64,000 nt of DNA from a virus, in IMG/VR virus record IMGVR_UViG_3300046665_000589, positions 1-64,000 of that record. One strand, 5' to 3'. The first letter of the stretch is position 1, and every line of letters starts with the position of its first letter. Positions 34,166-41,141 of the stretch are shown here, one piece after another. The notes below the pieces were generated by a model. It did not search any database. It worked only from the letters and a program-made list of their open reading frames with translations, and was not told where the DNA came from. A program made the translations under genes and the position numbers.

Positions 34166-34654
34166 TTACTTGACGCGCTCGATGACGCCGGTGGTGCCCA
34201 CGGCGCCGGTACCGACGGTGCCGAGCGACATGACGCGCCAGGCGAACGGGCTGGCCTTGGCGGCAGCCTGGTCGGTGGCCTTGCACACCTTCGCATACGT
34301 AGCCAGTTGGGTGCCCTTGGCGGTGATGGTGCCGGCCACCACGTAGTCGCCGACGGCGATCGTGCCGGTGCCCGGGGTCGCCTGCAGGCCGTCGAGCGTG
34401 ACGAACAGCGCACGATCCTGCACGCGGCCGCCGACGGTGAAGCCGCCCGAGGTCGCGGTCTCGACGCCGTAGATCCAGCCTTCGATGGTGTCGCCAGCGA
34501 CGCACAGGTCGTAGCGCGACTCGCCGGCCAACTTGATCAGCTTGCCTTCGTCCTTGACGGACAGATTGTTGGCCGCGCCGGCGCCGGCGCCGAGGCGGAC
34601 CGGCACGACGATCGGGGTTTCCCCGGTCGGCATGAAGTAGTGCAGTTTGGACAT
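34166..34654 (-). CDS. Head decoration protein (gpD-like candidate)
   Basis: 162 residues, all beta and Gly/Ala-rich (PIVVPVRLGAGAGAANNLSV, then ETATSGGFTVGGRVQDR and GTIAVGDYVVAGTITAKG). It is placed between the protease/scaffold and the major capsid gene, exactly where lambda-type decoration proteins lie. It would stabilise the expanded capsid. Assignment is by position and fold pattern. Confidence 0.75.
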   Translation of the reverse strand: MSKLHYFMPTGETPIVVPVRLGAGAGAANNLSVKDEGKLIKLAGESRYDLCVAGDTIEGWIYGVETATSGGFTVGGRVQDRALFVTLDGLQATPGTGTIAVGDYVVAGTITAKGTQLATYAKVCKATDQAAAKASPFAWRVMSLGTVGTGAVGTTGVIERVK

Positions 34655-34667
34655 GCTGGCTCCTTGA

Positions 34668-35237
34668 TTAACGGTTGGCGGACGGCGCGGTTTTGAGGGC
34701 GAACTCGAAGCCGAACGGCACCGCGGCCTTGTTCGTGTCCTTGTCGTCGGCGTCGCTGGCGACCGACTGGCGGCCGACCGGGAACTTGGCCTTGAACTCG
34801 GTTTCGACGCGGGCGTGCTCGGCGATCACGGCGGCGGCGTCCATGCCATCGACCGCGGCCTTGGTGCCGCCCAGCGGGATCAGCATCTTGGCGGTGGCGT
34901 CCTTGGCGATGGCCAGCAGGCCGTCGTGGTGCTGGGCCACCTTCTGCAGGTCGCCCACCTTGGCGGTGGCGGCGGCGGCATCGGCCTTGGCAGCGGTCAG
35001 CGCGGTGTTGGCGCTGGCCAGCTCGGCCTGGGCCGTGGTCAGCTGACCCTTGACGGTCGCCAGCTCGGCCTTGATGGTGGTCAGCTCGGCGGCTGCCTGG
35101 TTCTGGGAAGCGGCGGCGTCGCGCGCGGCGATCTCCTCGGCGCTCATCGCGGTGCCGTCTTCGTGCAGGCCGATGTCGGCCATCGACTTGCCGGCGCGCA
35201 GCAGGTTCAGTTGATCTTGAGTCAGAGTAATGGCCAT
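34668..35237 (-). CDS. Nested in-frame scaffold protein (Nu3-like)
   Basis: Starts at Met287 of the protease gene (MAITLTQDQLNLLRAG), giving 189 residues in the same frame. AAAGG lies seven bases before the ATG. A sigma70-like promoter (TTGACA at 35285-35290, 17 bp, AATACT at 35262-35267) lies just upstream within the protease gene. The independent product would supply extra scaffold for head assembly. Confidence 0.75.
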   Translation of the reverse strand: MAITLTQDQLNLLRAGKSMADIGLHEDGTAMSAEEIAARDAAASQNQAAAELTTIKAELATVKGQLTTAQAELASANTALTAAKADAAAATAKVGDLQKVAQHHDGLLAIAKDATAKMLIPLGGTKAAVDGMDAAAVIAEHARVETEFKAKFPVGRQSVASDADDKDTNKAAVPFGFEFALKTAPSANR

Positions 35238-36095
35238 AGCTTTACCTTTCGAATGGGAAGGAGTATTGCTGGAGTGTTTCTGCTTGTCAAGCAATTTTAG
35301 TGCCAGGTCGAAACTTTGCACTTTGTCCACAAGGCCGGCCTTGAGCGCCATCTGGCCGAGGAAGGTCTGGCCCTTGGTCACTTCGGCCAGCTGGTCGGCC
35401 GACAGGTTGGTACGGCCGGCCGCGACCTGCTTCTTGAACAGCTTGTGCACTTCGGCAAGCTGGGCCTGGGCGCGCTCCTTGGCGCCTTCGGTCAGCGGCT
35501 CGATGCTGTTGACCTCGGCCTTGTATTCGCCGGCGCGCAATACGGTGCGGGTCACGCCGTTCTGCTCGGCCTGCTTGCTGTTCTCGGCATGCACGCGCAG
35601 CACGCCGATCGAGCCGACCACCGCGGTCGGGCCGGCGCTGATCGCGCCGCGAATGGCGCTGGCCATCCAGTAGCCGGCCGAGGCCATCAGCTCGGTGGTG
35701 TGCACGGCCGACGGCTTCAGGGCCGACAGCTGCGACAGCAGCGCGCTCATGTCGACCAGGCCGGCAACATCGCCGCCCGGCGTGTTGATGTGGTACAACA
35801 TGGCTTTGGTGTCGGCGTGGGTCGCGGCCTCGATCGCGGCGGCCGCGATGTTGTCGTAGCCGAGCACGCCGAACAGGCGCATGAAGCCGGCATCACCCTG
35901 CACCACCGGACCGTTGATCTCGAGCACGGCGCTCGAGCCCTCGTGGCGCCAGAGCTTGGGCAGCTTGGCGATGGCCTCGTCCAGCCAGCCGGCGGTCATG
36001 CCGGGCTTGGCCAGCAGGTCGTCGACCTTGGCCTGGGCCTTGACGACCAGCTCGTACGACTCGTCCGAGCCGGCCCAGAAAAGTGGGACGCTCAT
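34668..36095 (-). CDS. Prohead protease (S49/ClpP-like, gpC type) fused to scaffold
   Basis: 475 residues. The N-terminal protease domain has the oxyanion segment INTPGGDVAG (103-112), nucleophile Ser139 in ELMASAGYWMA, the GSIGVL loop and the general-base Lys192 in RAGEYKAEVN, the Ser-Lys dyad of SppA/gpC proteases. After about residue 280 the protein becomes a scaffold: a long Ala/Thr-rich coiled coil (about 325-400). An internal start at residue 287 probably makes the scaffold alone, as with lambda gpC and Nu3. It processes the prohead before packaging. Confidence 0.92.
   Translation of the reverse strand: MSVPLFWAGSDESYELVVKAQAKVDDLLAKPGMTAGWLDEAIAKLPKLWRHEGSSAVLEINGPVVQGDAGFMRLFGVLGYDNIAAAAIEAATHADTKAMLYHINTPGGDVAGLVDMSALLSQLSALKPSAVHTTELMASAGYWMASAIRGAISAGPTAVVGSIGVLRVHAENSKQAEQNGVTRTVLRAGEYKAEVNSIEPLTEGAKERAQAQLAEVHKLFKKQVAAGRTNLSADQLAEVTKGQTFLGQMALKAGLVDKVQSFDLALKLLDKQKHSSNTPSHSKGKAMAITLTQDQLNLLRAGKSMADIGLHEDGTAMSAEEIAARDAAASQNQAAAELTTIKAELATVKGQLTTAQAELASANTALTAAKADAAAATAKVGDLQKVAQHHDGLLAIAKDATAKMLIPLGGTKAAVDGMDAAAVIAEHARVETEFKAKFPVGRQSVASDADDKDTNKAAVPFGFEFALKTAPSANR
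35262..35290 (-). promoter_or_regulatory. Predicted internal promoter for the nested scaffold
   Basis: TTGACA and AATACT separated by 17 bp on the leftward strand, inside the protease coding region and 25 bases before the nested scaffold ATG. The local sequence is more AT-rich than its coding surroundings. Confidence 0.55.
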
Positions 36096-37633
36096 TTTTT
36101 CGCGGGTCCTTTCGGTTGTTGCGGCGTCTTCTTCATCGCCGAGGTCGGCGAGGCCGGGTTGCCGGGGTTGTTGGGGTCCTGTTCGGCGGCCGGGGCCGGG
36201 GTCTTGAACATGGTGCCGCTGAGCGGCTTGAAGGTCGGCGGCGGCAGCTGGTAGGTCAGGCGCAGGCAGGCCTCCTCGTCGCTCATCATGCCGATCGACA
36301 GCAGGTTGGTGATGCGCTCGTACTTCATGGCGCGGTAGGCCTCGAGCTCGCCTGCGGGCTTGAGCTCGATGTCGTCGAATTCGAACTCGACCGTCACGTC
36401 CATGCCCAGCAGGCGCACCGCCAGGGTCAAGGCCTTGCTGTAGAGTTCCTGCAGCTTCAGGCGGATCATGCCGTCGGCGTTCTTCAGGAACATCAGGGTC
36501 TCGGTCGAGGCCACGGTCTGCGACTTCGCGCCCATGCCCAGCACCGACGGCGGGGTCTTGGTGGCGGTGGCGATCTTGCCGTCGTAGATGCCCTTGACGG
36601 TCTCGAAGGTGTCCGGGGTGTCGCCGTTGTCGCCCTCGACGTACTTCAGGTGGAAGAAGTCGAAGTGCACCAGCGCCTCGTCCACGCCCAGGTTGCTGAT
36701 GGTGTCGTTGATCTGCGTGAGCAGCGTGTTCAGGTAGGCGGTGATCTTCTCGTCGTCGCCGATGTACTCGGCCGGGATGCGCTTGAGCAGCTTCTCCTCG
36801 TCGATCTCAACGTCGTAGCGCTTGTAGACGTGGCGCTCGCAGAGCTTACGCAAGGTCGACAGGAAGTTGGTCGAGGCCAGCACCGGCTGGATCGCCGCCT
36901 CCATCGGGCTTTGCGGGTAGACGTCGTACAGGCTGGGGTCGAGCGCGACCCAGAAGAAGGTCGCGATGTCCAGGTCGATCTCGTCGCCACCCACCTTCTG
37001 CACCGGTTTGACGCCCTTGCCGTCCTGGTAAAAGATGATCGGGCCGGTTGGCACCGGCACCCACTGCAGCGGCAGGCGCTGCTTGTCGAGCACCAGTTCC
37101 AGGCCCATCGCGCCCTGCTGCTGGATCTCCTTGGCCAAGGCCTCGGAGGTCGAGCGCAGGCTGCCGACCTGGGAAAAGCCGTTGATGTAGTCCGGCATCG
37201 TGTTCATCGTGCGCAGCAGCTGCAGCGCCAGGCGGGTGGCGTCGACGTTGAAGTTGCCGTCCGGGTCGCGCGCGATCGCGATGTACTTTTCCGGGATGCC
37301 TACCCGGTTGTTGGCCGCGACCGAGCCGGCCAGCTCGGGCGAGATGCGCGACAGGTTGCGCACCAGGGTCGGGGTGTCCGCGGCGGTGCGGTAAGTCGCG
37401 GTCAGGTCGACGTTGGCAACGTCGAAGGCCGGCTTCTGGATCTTGGCGGTCGAGGCCACCGTGCTGGTGCGGAAACCCGGGAACGCGGCTCCGCCCGGCT
37501 TGGGCGGCTTGGGCGGCGGTGGGGACGGCAGCGCGGTTGCCGCGCTCATGCGCGAAGCGTCCGTGTTCACCGGGCTGTCAGCGTCGGTGAACCGGACCCC
37601 GCGGCGCGAGAAGATGGTCGGCAATTTCCACAT
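36092..37633 (-). CDS. Portal protein
   Basis: About 513 residues from the ATG at 37633 (a GTG at 37639 would add two). A Pro-rich N-terminal tail (LPSPPPPKPPKPGG) is followed by portal-typical helices, including NRVGIPEKYIAIARD and the central WVALDPSLYDVYPQ, and by TETLMFLKNADGMIRLKLQE near the crown. The C-terminus is disordered and Pro/Lys-rich. It lies between TerL and the prohead protease. No clear Shine-Dalgarno sequence precedes the start (see the promoter at 37641). Confidence 0.9.
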   Translation of the reverse strand: MWKLPTIFSRRGVRFTDADSPVNTDASRMSAATALPSPPPPKPPKPGGAAFPGFRTSTVASTAKIQKPAFDVANVDLTATYRTAADTPTLVRNLSRISPELAGSVAANNRVGIPEKYIAIARDPDGNFNVDATRLALQLLRTMNTMPDYINGFSQVGSLRSTSEALAKEIQQQGAMGLELVLDKQRLPLQWVPVPTGPIIFYQDGKGVKPVQKVGGDEIDLDIATFFWVALDPSLYDVYPQSPMEAAIQPVLASTNFLSTLRKLCERHVYKRYDVEIDEEKLLKRIPAEYIGDDEKITAYLNTLLTQINDTISNLGVDEALVHFDFFHLKYVEGDNGDTPDTFETVKGIYDGKIATATKTPPSVLGMGAKSQTVASTETLMFLKNADGMIRLKLQELYSKALTLAVRLLGMDVTVEFEFDDIELKPAGELEAYRAMKYERITNLLSIGMMSDEEACLRLTYQLPPPTFKPLSGTMFKTPAPAAEQDPNNPGNPASPTSAMKKTPQQPKGPAKK

Positions 37634-37640
37634 GGCCACG

Positions 37641-37669
37641 ATTTTGGCACGGAACTTGCTTTCTGTCAG
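37641..37669 (-). promoter_or_regulatory. Predicted portal promoter, possibly giving a leaderless mRNA
   Basis: CTGACA (37664-37669), 17 bp and CAAAAT (37641-37646). The 15-bp dyad (37645-37659) fills the spacer and overlaps the -10 by two bases. Transcription would start about at the portal ATG (37633), and no ribosome-binding site is visible. Confidence 0.55.
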
Positions 37670-37682
37670 CTTTTTTGATGCG

Positions 37683-37710
37683 CAAAAGAAAAGGCCCGCT
37701 TGCGCGGGCC
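37683..37710 (-). terminator. Rho-independent terminator after the terminase gene
   Basis: A 7-bp stem GGCCCGC/GCGGGCC (37693-37699 and 37704-37710) with a four-base loop, followed in leftward reading by TTTTCTTTTG. It separates the terminase operon from the portal unit. Confidence 0.85.
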
Positions 37711-37768
37711 AAAAGCTTACGTGGAGACGGGCTTACTCTACCGCAAGCCGTGGCATTGTTCAATATCC

Positions 37769-39532
37769 TTAGGAGAGAACTCGGCCGATGCGCTGCTGCA
37801 TGCGCGCGGCCAGCGCCTGGGTGGGGGACTGCTTATCGACGACTTTCAGCGCGACTGCCATCGGGAAGGTGCCAAAGCTCATGTTATGCGAGGCTACCGG
37901 CGCCAGCTCGCAGGCCACGTGCAGGTAGCCCAAGGCGTGCATGTAGTGGTCCTGGCCCTCGTTGGACTTGACCCAGGTCCAGACCAGGTCCATCAGCGAA
38001 TTCATGATCTGCTTGCGTTTCATGTCCAGGCAGTGCTCGACGAACAGGTCGTCCTCGGCGGTGCCGTCGGCCTGCCACAGGATCATGCCGGCCTTGATCT
38101 TGAACATCACCTCGTCGAAGTTGACGTCGCGGTGGATCTTGGCCTGGTTGATCGGCAGCTTGCCCTCGGCCGGCTCGGCGCCGACCATCACCAGTTCGTA
38201 GGTGGCCAGCTTCTTGTTGCTGTGGTAGACGCCGCCGTACAGGTTCTTGTCGGTCTTTTGCAGCTGGTGCACCAGGTAGGTCTCGGGCTGGCTGTCGATG
38301 ACCGTCATTAAGACCCGAAACTGCTTCTTCAGCTCGTTCTTGCGGGTCGGCAGCTTGGCCAGCAGCACGCGCTCCTTGTGCACCACCAACAAGCGCCCAA
38401 GCTCGTCCTTGCGGCCGACCGCCACCGTGCACATCTGGCCGACGTCGATGCCCATGTTGTGCAGGCTGTTGGAGGCCAGCACGCCGTCGGTGAATTTGCA
38501 GGCGGTCAGGTCGCTGCGAGTGAGCTGGCTCTCGGACTCGTTGGCGGTCTCGCCCAGCGCCTGGTTGACGAACTCGGCCCAGGTCTTGTACTTGGTGATT
38601 TCCTGCACCAGCGAGGGCACGGTGACCACGTTGGGCACGTCGAACGGGGTGACGTAGTAGCCGATCGCCTCGAAGTTGTCGTTCGGGTTCTCGCAGATCC
38701 AGGCGCGGTGCTCCGGCGCCAGGCTGGGCTCCTCGTCGCAGTGCGGGCAGTGCAGGCGCGCGTGCTGCCAGTCGATGGTCGGCAGGTTGTACTTGGTGAT
38801 GTCGCGCAGGCGCCCGCTGTAGCCGGGGATCTTGACGTCGGTGTGAAAGCTCGGCACGAAGGTGTGGCTGCAATGGTGGCAGATCACCGCGCGGCGGTAA
38901 CGCATCGCGCTCTTCATGTCCAGCGCGATGCCGTCGTCGTCGATGGTCGGGGTGCCGAACTTGCGGGTCAGCTTGTAGCGCGAGTGCTTGATGCGCGACT
39001 GGTACTGGCCCAAGGCGTCCGGATCTGAGCGGTCGACCTCGTCGTGGATCAGCATGTCGGCCGGCACCGAGATGGCCGAGGTCGTGCCCGAGCAGCCGCG
39101 GGTGTACAAGAGGCTGGTGCCGATGCCCTTGATCTCGCTGTTGTCGAGGTCGCGGTCGACCACCTCGCGCAAGTCGGGCGACTCGTCGATAATCGGGGTC
39201 AGGCGGGTCTTGGAGAAGTTGGCCGAGTCGGCCGCGAACGGCATCGTCAGGATCACCGAGAAGTACGGCATCACGCGGCAGATCGCCAGCGCATAGCGCG
39301 CCATCGCCTCGGACATGCCGATCTGGGCGCACTTCTGGACGTACACCACGCGGCTGGTGTCGGACAGAATGTCCTTCTGGAATTCGTGGTCGACGAAGGA
39401 GAAGCGGTTGCCCTTGAGGTAGGTCTTGTCCTCGAGATAGCGCACGACGTCGCCCAGGTCGTAGCTGTTGAACAGCGCCGTTTCCAGGCGCGTCAGGTGG
39501 GCCCGGATTTCGGGATCGTCGACCAGGTTCAT
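37769..39532 (-). CDS. Terminase large subunit (lambda gpA-like)
   Basis: 587 residues. The packaging ATPase has a variant Walker A QKCAQIGMSEAM (67-78) of the gpA class and Walker B MLIHDEVD (160-167). A zinc-binding pair of CxxC motifs lies between ATPase and nuclease domains (Cys218, Cys221, Cys262, Cys265). The nuclease domain begins near GIDVG (Asp363). This layout matches gpA-type terminases that cut cos sites. The start overlaps the stop of a 57-aa membrane-protein gene. Confidence 0.94.
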   Translation of the reverse strand: MNLVDDPEIRAHLTRLETALFNSYDLGDVVRYLEDKTYLKGNRFSFVDHEFQKDILSDTSRVVYVQKCAQIGMSEAMARYALAICRVMPYFSVILTMPFAADSANFSKTRLTPIIDESPDLREVVDRDLDNSEIKGIGTSLLYTRGCSGTTSAISVPADMLIHDEVDRSDPDALGQYQSRIKHSRYKLTRKFGTPTIDDDGIALDMKSAMRYRRAVICHHCSHTFVPSFHTDVKIPGYSGRLRDITKYNLPTIDWQHARLHCPHCDEEPSLAPEHRAWICENPNDNFEAIGYYVTPFDVPNVVTVPSLVQEITKYKTWAEFVNQALGETANESESQLTRSDLTACKFTDGVLASNSLHNMGIDVGQMCTVAVGRKDELGRLLVVHKERVLLAKLPTRKNELKKQFRVLMTVIDSQPETYLVHQLQKTDKNLYGGVYHSNKKLATYELVMVGAEPAEGKLPINQAKIHRDVNFDEVMFKIKAGMILWQADGTAEDDLFVEHCLDMKRKQIMNSLMDLVWTWVKSNEGQDHYMHALGYLHVACELAPVASHNMSFGTFPMAVALKVVDKQSPTQALAARMQQRIGRVLS

Positions 39533-39702
39533 GGTTTGCGCGAGTTACGGAGCTCACACACGATGGCGCCGGTCAAATAGCTGACAGACAGACCAAGTAA
39601 CCGATCGTTTTGTACGTCAAGGAGCATTAGTAGTATGAGCAGGGCAACCAGTGGCGTCAGGATCAGTGCCAGTTCGCGGATAGTGTCGAGGATGATGTTC
39701 AT
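39529..39702 (-). CDS. Small membrane protein upstream of TerL, 57 aa
   Basis: One long hydrophobic helix, about residues 11-28 (LALILTPLVALLILLMLL), then a short polar part with a second weak hydrophobic stretch. Its ATG overlaps the upstream stop and its TGA overlaps the TerL ATG, so the four terminase-region genes form one coupled operon. A membrane protein is unusual in this place. The function is unknown. Confidence 0.65.
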   Translation of the reverse strand: MNIILDTIRELALILTPLVALLILLMLLDVQNDRLLGLSVSYLTGAIVCELRNSRKP

Positions 39703-40127
39703 TTCGGCGTGCCGTCCGCGTTCAGGTAGTCGCTGTAGAGGTCGAAGAACCGGCGCTGCTGCGGCTCGGGCAGATCCTGGAGGGTCTTCATGAAGGCGGC
39801 CTCGTAGCGCTTGAGGCGCTCGGCGTCATACACCACGCCCATTAGCTTGGTCAGCTCCTTGAGCATGGCGCCGACCGAGTTGAACACCTGGGCGCGCTGG
39901 TTGGCCGGCACGTCGTCGTCGTCCTGGATCTTGGCCAGCAGGGCCTTGCCGGCGCGGTACTGCGCGCCCAGCTCGTCGCCCATGTTCAGGCTGCGCGGGT
40001 CCAGCTGCAGCTTCTTGTCGATCTCGTTGCGCAGGCGCAGCAGGTCGTCGTCGCTCAGGTCCTTGAGCAGGTCAACCGCGGGCGCCTTGTCGGGCTTGGG
40101 GGCCAGGCTGTGGTTTTTCAGGGTCAT
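39699..40127 (-). CDS. Hypothetical terminase-operon protein, 142 aa (possible TerS part)
   Basis: Nearly all helical and highly charged. The N-terminal LLKDLSDDDLLRLRNEIDKK is followed by a middle with a candidate coiled coil (QVFNSVGAMLKELTKLMG). There is no DNA-binding motif. Position between an HTH protein and TerL suggests it may be the oligomerisation component of the small terminase or a packaging co-factor. ATGA overlaps both neighbours. Confidence 0.7.
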   Translation of the reverse strand: MTLKNHSLAPKPDKAPAVDLLKDLSDDDLLRLRNEIDKKLQLDPRSLNMGDELGAQYRAGKALLAKIQDDDDVPANQRAQVFNSVGAMLKELTKLMGVVYDAERLKRYEAAFMKTLQDLPEPQQRRFFDLYSDYLNADGTPK

Positions 40128-40462
40128 GGCTTGGCGTTCCGGTAGCGGTAGATGGTGCGTTCGCTGCAGTGGGCCTGGCGCGCGGCCTCGGTCACGCTCA
40201 GGCGAGTGTCGTCGGTGGCGCGGGTGCGTGCGGCTACTTCGCGGCGCAGCGCTTCACGCGCCTCGAGCAGTTCCATTTCTTCTGGCCGTGACCGTTTGCC
40301 CTCGCGGGACGGCGGCGGCTGGCGCTGCACGTCCATTTTCTTGAGCAGGCGGCAGATGTGGCCCTCGGATACGCCCAGTTTGCGTGCGACGTCGCGGTTG
40401 GTCAGCTCGCGGCGGACGATGGCGGGGATGAGCGGCTTGAGCCGGTCGCGTAGGGTTTCCAT
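40124..40462 (-). CDS. Double helix-turn-helix protein, candidate small terminase subunit
   Basis: 112 residues from METLRDRLKPLI. Two HTH motifs are visible: LTNRDVARKLGVSEGHICRL (residues 19-38), and LSVTEAARQAHCSERTIYRY near the C-terminus. A basic linker and a helix (EEMELLEAREALRREVAART) lie between. It is first in the terminase operon, next to iterons and palindromes that it could bind. TerS is the favoured reading. A transcription regulator of the divergent region is also possible. Confidence 0.7.
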   Translation of the reverse strand: METLRDRLKPLIPAIVRRELTNRDVARKLGVSEGHICRLLKKMDVQRQPPPSREGKRSRPEEMELLEAREALRREVAARTRATDDTRLSVTEAARQAHCSERTIYRYRNAKP

Positions 40463-40468
40463 GCAATA

Positions 40469-40497
40469 AGTATGCCAGCTTTGTCGGGATTTGCCAA
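40469..40497 (-). promoter_or_regulatory. Predicted terminase-operon promoter, possibly leaderless
   Basis: TTGGCA (40492-40497), 17 bp and CATACT (40469-40474) on the leftward strand. Initiation would be at or within a base or two of the ATG at 40462, and there is no Shine-Dalgarno sequence. A dyad site (40463-40477, TGGCATACTTATTGC on this strand) overlaps the -10. Confidence 0.6.
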
Positions 40498-40520
40498 TTT
40501 TGTGCAAAAGTTGCGCAAAA

Positions 40521-40540
40521 TTTTCAAAAATTTTTGAAAA
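40521..40540. repeat. Perfect 20-bp AT-rich palindrome
   Basis: TTTTCAAAAA followed at once by its reverse complement TTTTTGAAAA. It lies about 60 bp upstream of the terminase start, in the most AT-rich part of this gap. It could be an operator, an easily unwound element or a bend. Confidence 0.8.
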
Positions 40541-40844
40541 TCGGGTGGTTTTGGCTGTTTTGTTGCAGAAAAGCAACAAAAAGTTTGAAAAATTGCTGGA
40601 AATGGCGGAGGGACCTGGTAGGCCAGGCGCCGGCAACAGGCCAAAAGCTCCTATACGTCACCCAAGGCACGATCGGCACCGCCCGCGTGCGTTCCGTCGT
40701 CCGGGTTCGCGCGCCCCGCCACGGGCCTAAAAACGGCCTTGCTGGGCGTGGCACACTTCTTGCTTTAACCGGCCGGGCCATAGGCTAGGCCTATCAACTT
40801 GACAGTGGCCATAGCCTGGCACAGTTCATGCTTAAGCGCCGCTG

Positions 40845-40915
40845 ACCAGTACAGTTACCAGTACAGTTACCAATACAGCGCCGGTACAGTGGACCAGTAC
40901 AGCGGCACTGTACGG
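40845..40915. repeat. Five tandem 12-bp iterons plus one inverted copy
   Basis: Units at 40845, 40857, 40869, 40881 and 40893, each exactly 12 bp: ACCAGTACAGTT twice, ACCAATACAGCG, CCGGTACAGTGG and ACCAGTACAGCG. The shared core is (G/A)TACAG. A sixth half-copy in inverted orientation (CACTGTACGG) follows at 40906-40915. Such arrays bind replication initiators, small terminases or repressors; the neighbouring double-HTH protein is one candidate. Confidence 0.88.
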
Positions 40916-40993
40916 GTGCGCCAGCCGACCTCGCCAGCCGACCCGTGCGGCCGCACGATAGGGAAAAGCTATCACCCCGATTAATAAAATAAA

Positions 40994-41023
40994 TTGGTAA
41001 AAGTAAGTTATTCCCGGCATACT
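40994..41023 (+). promoter_or_regulatory. Predicted rightward early promoter
   Basis: TTGGTA (40994-40999), 18 bp and CATACT (41018-41023), with an AT-rich UP-like tract TTAATAAAATAAA just upstream. The 5' leader to the ATG at 41142 would be about 110 bases and contains GC-rich inverted repeats (for example GGCGCA-CTG-TGCGCC at about 41105-41119). Confidence 0.6.
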
Positions 41024-41141
41024 AAGGGCTCAGTAGCGGTGCGGCTGGTCCGGCGCACCGTGGGCGCTAGCTTTTGCCCCTGTAGTTTCCCATAACCGTT
41101 GTCCGGCGCACTGTGCGCCATCTATCCAAGGAGCCCTTACC

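Larger units (their letters stand above)
40498..41141. other. Late/early divergence region, non-coding
   Basis: This 0.64-kb stretch lies between the leftward terminase operon and the rightward early genes. It holds, in order: AT-rich DNA with a perfect 20-bp palindrome, GTTGC-N6-GCAAC, two dyad sites (40749-40763 and 40817-40831), the palindrome ATAGGC-TAG-GCCTAT (40780-40794), five 12-bp iterons, GATAG-N7-CTATC, a rightward promoter, and a direct repeat GTCCGGCGCAC (about 41049 and 41101). A cos site, origin or operator cluster is plausible. The apparent reading frames across the iterons are translations of repeats. Confidence 0.7.

Noticed and set aside
16632-37659. Reading the TGGCAC-N5-TTGC sites as plain sigma54 promoters
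   Set aside because: At three sites the implied direction is against all late genes, the sites lie inside sigma70-like promoters, and they occur in both orientations. A dyad for a dimeric regulator explains this better, although sigma54 is not excluded.
40799-40984. ORF encoding DQYSYQYSYQYS-like peptide
   Set aside because: It is the translation of the 12-bp iterons; period 12 keeps frame and so creates a false low-complexity peptide, but there is no ribosome-binding site and the region is regulatory.
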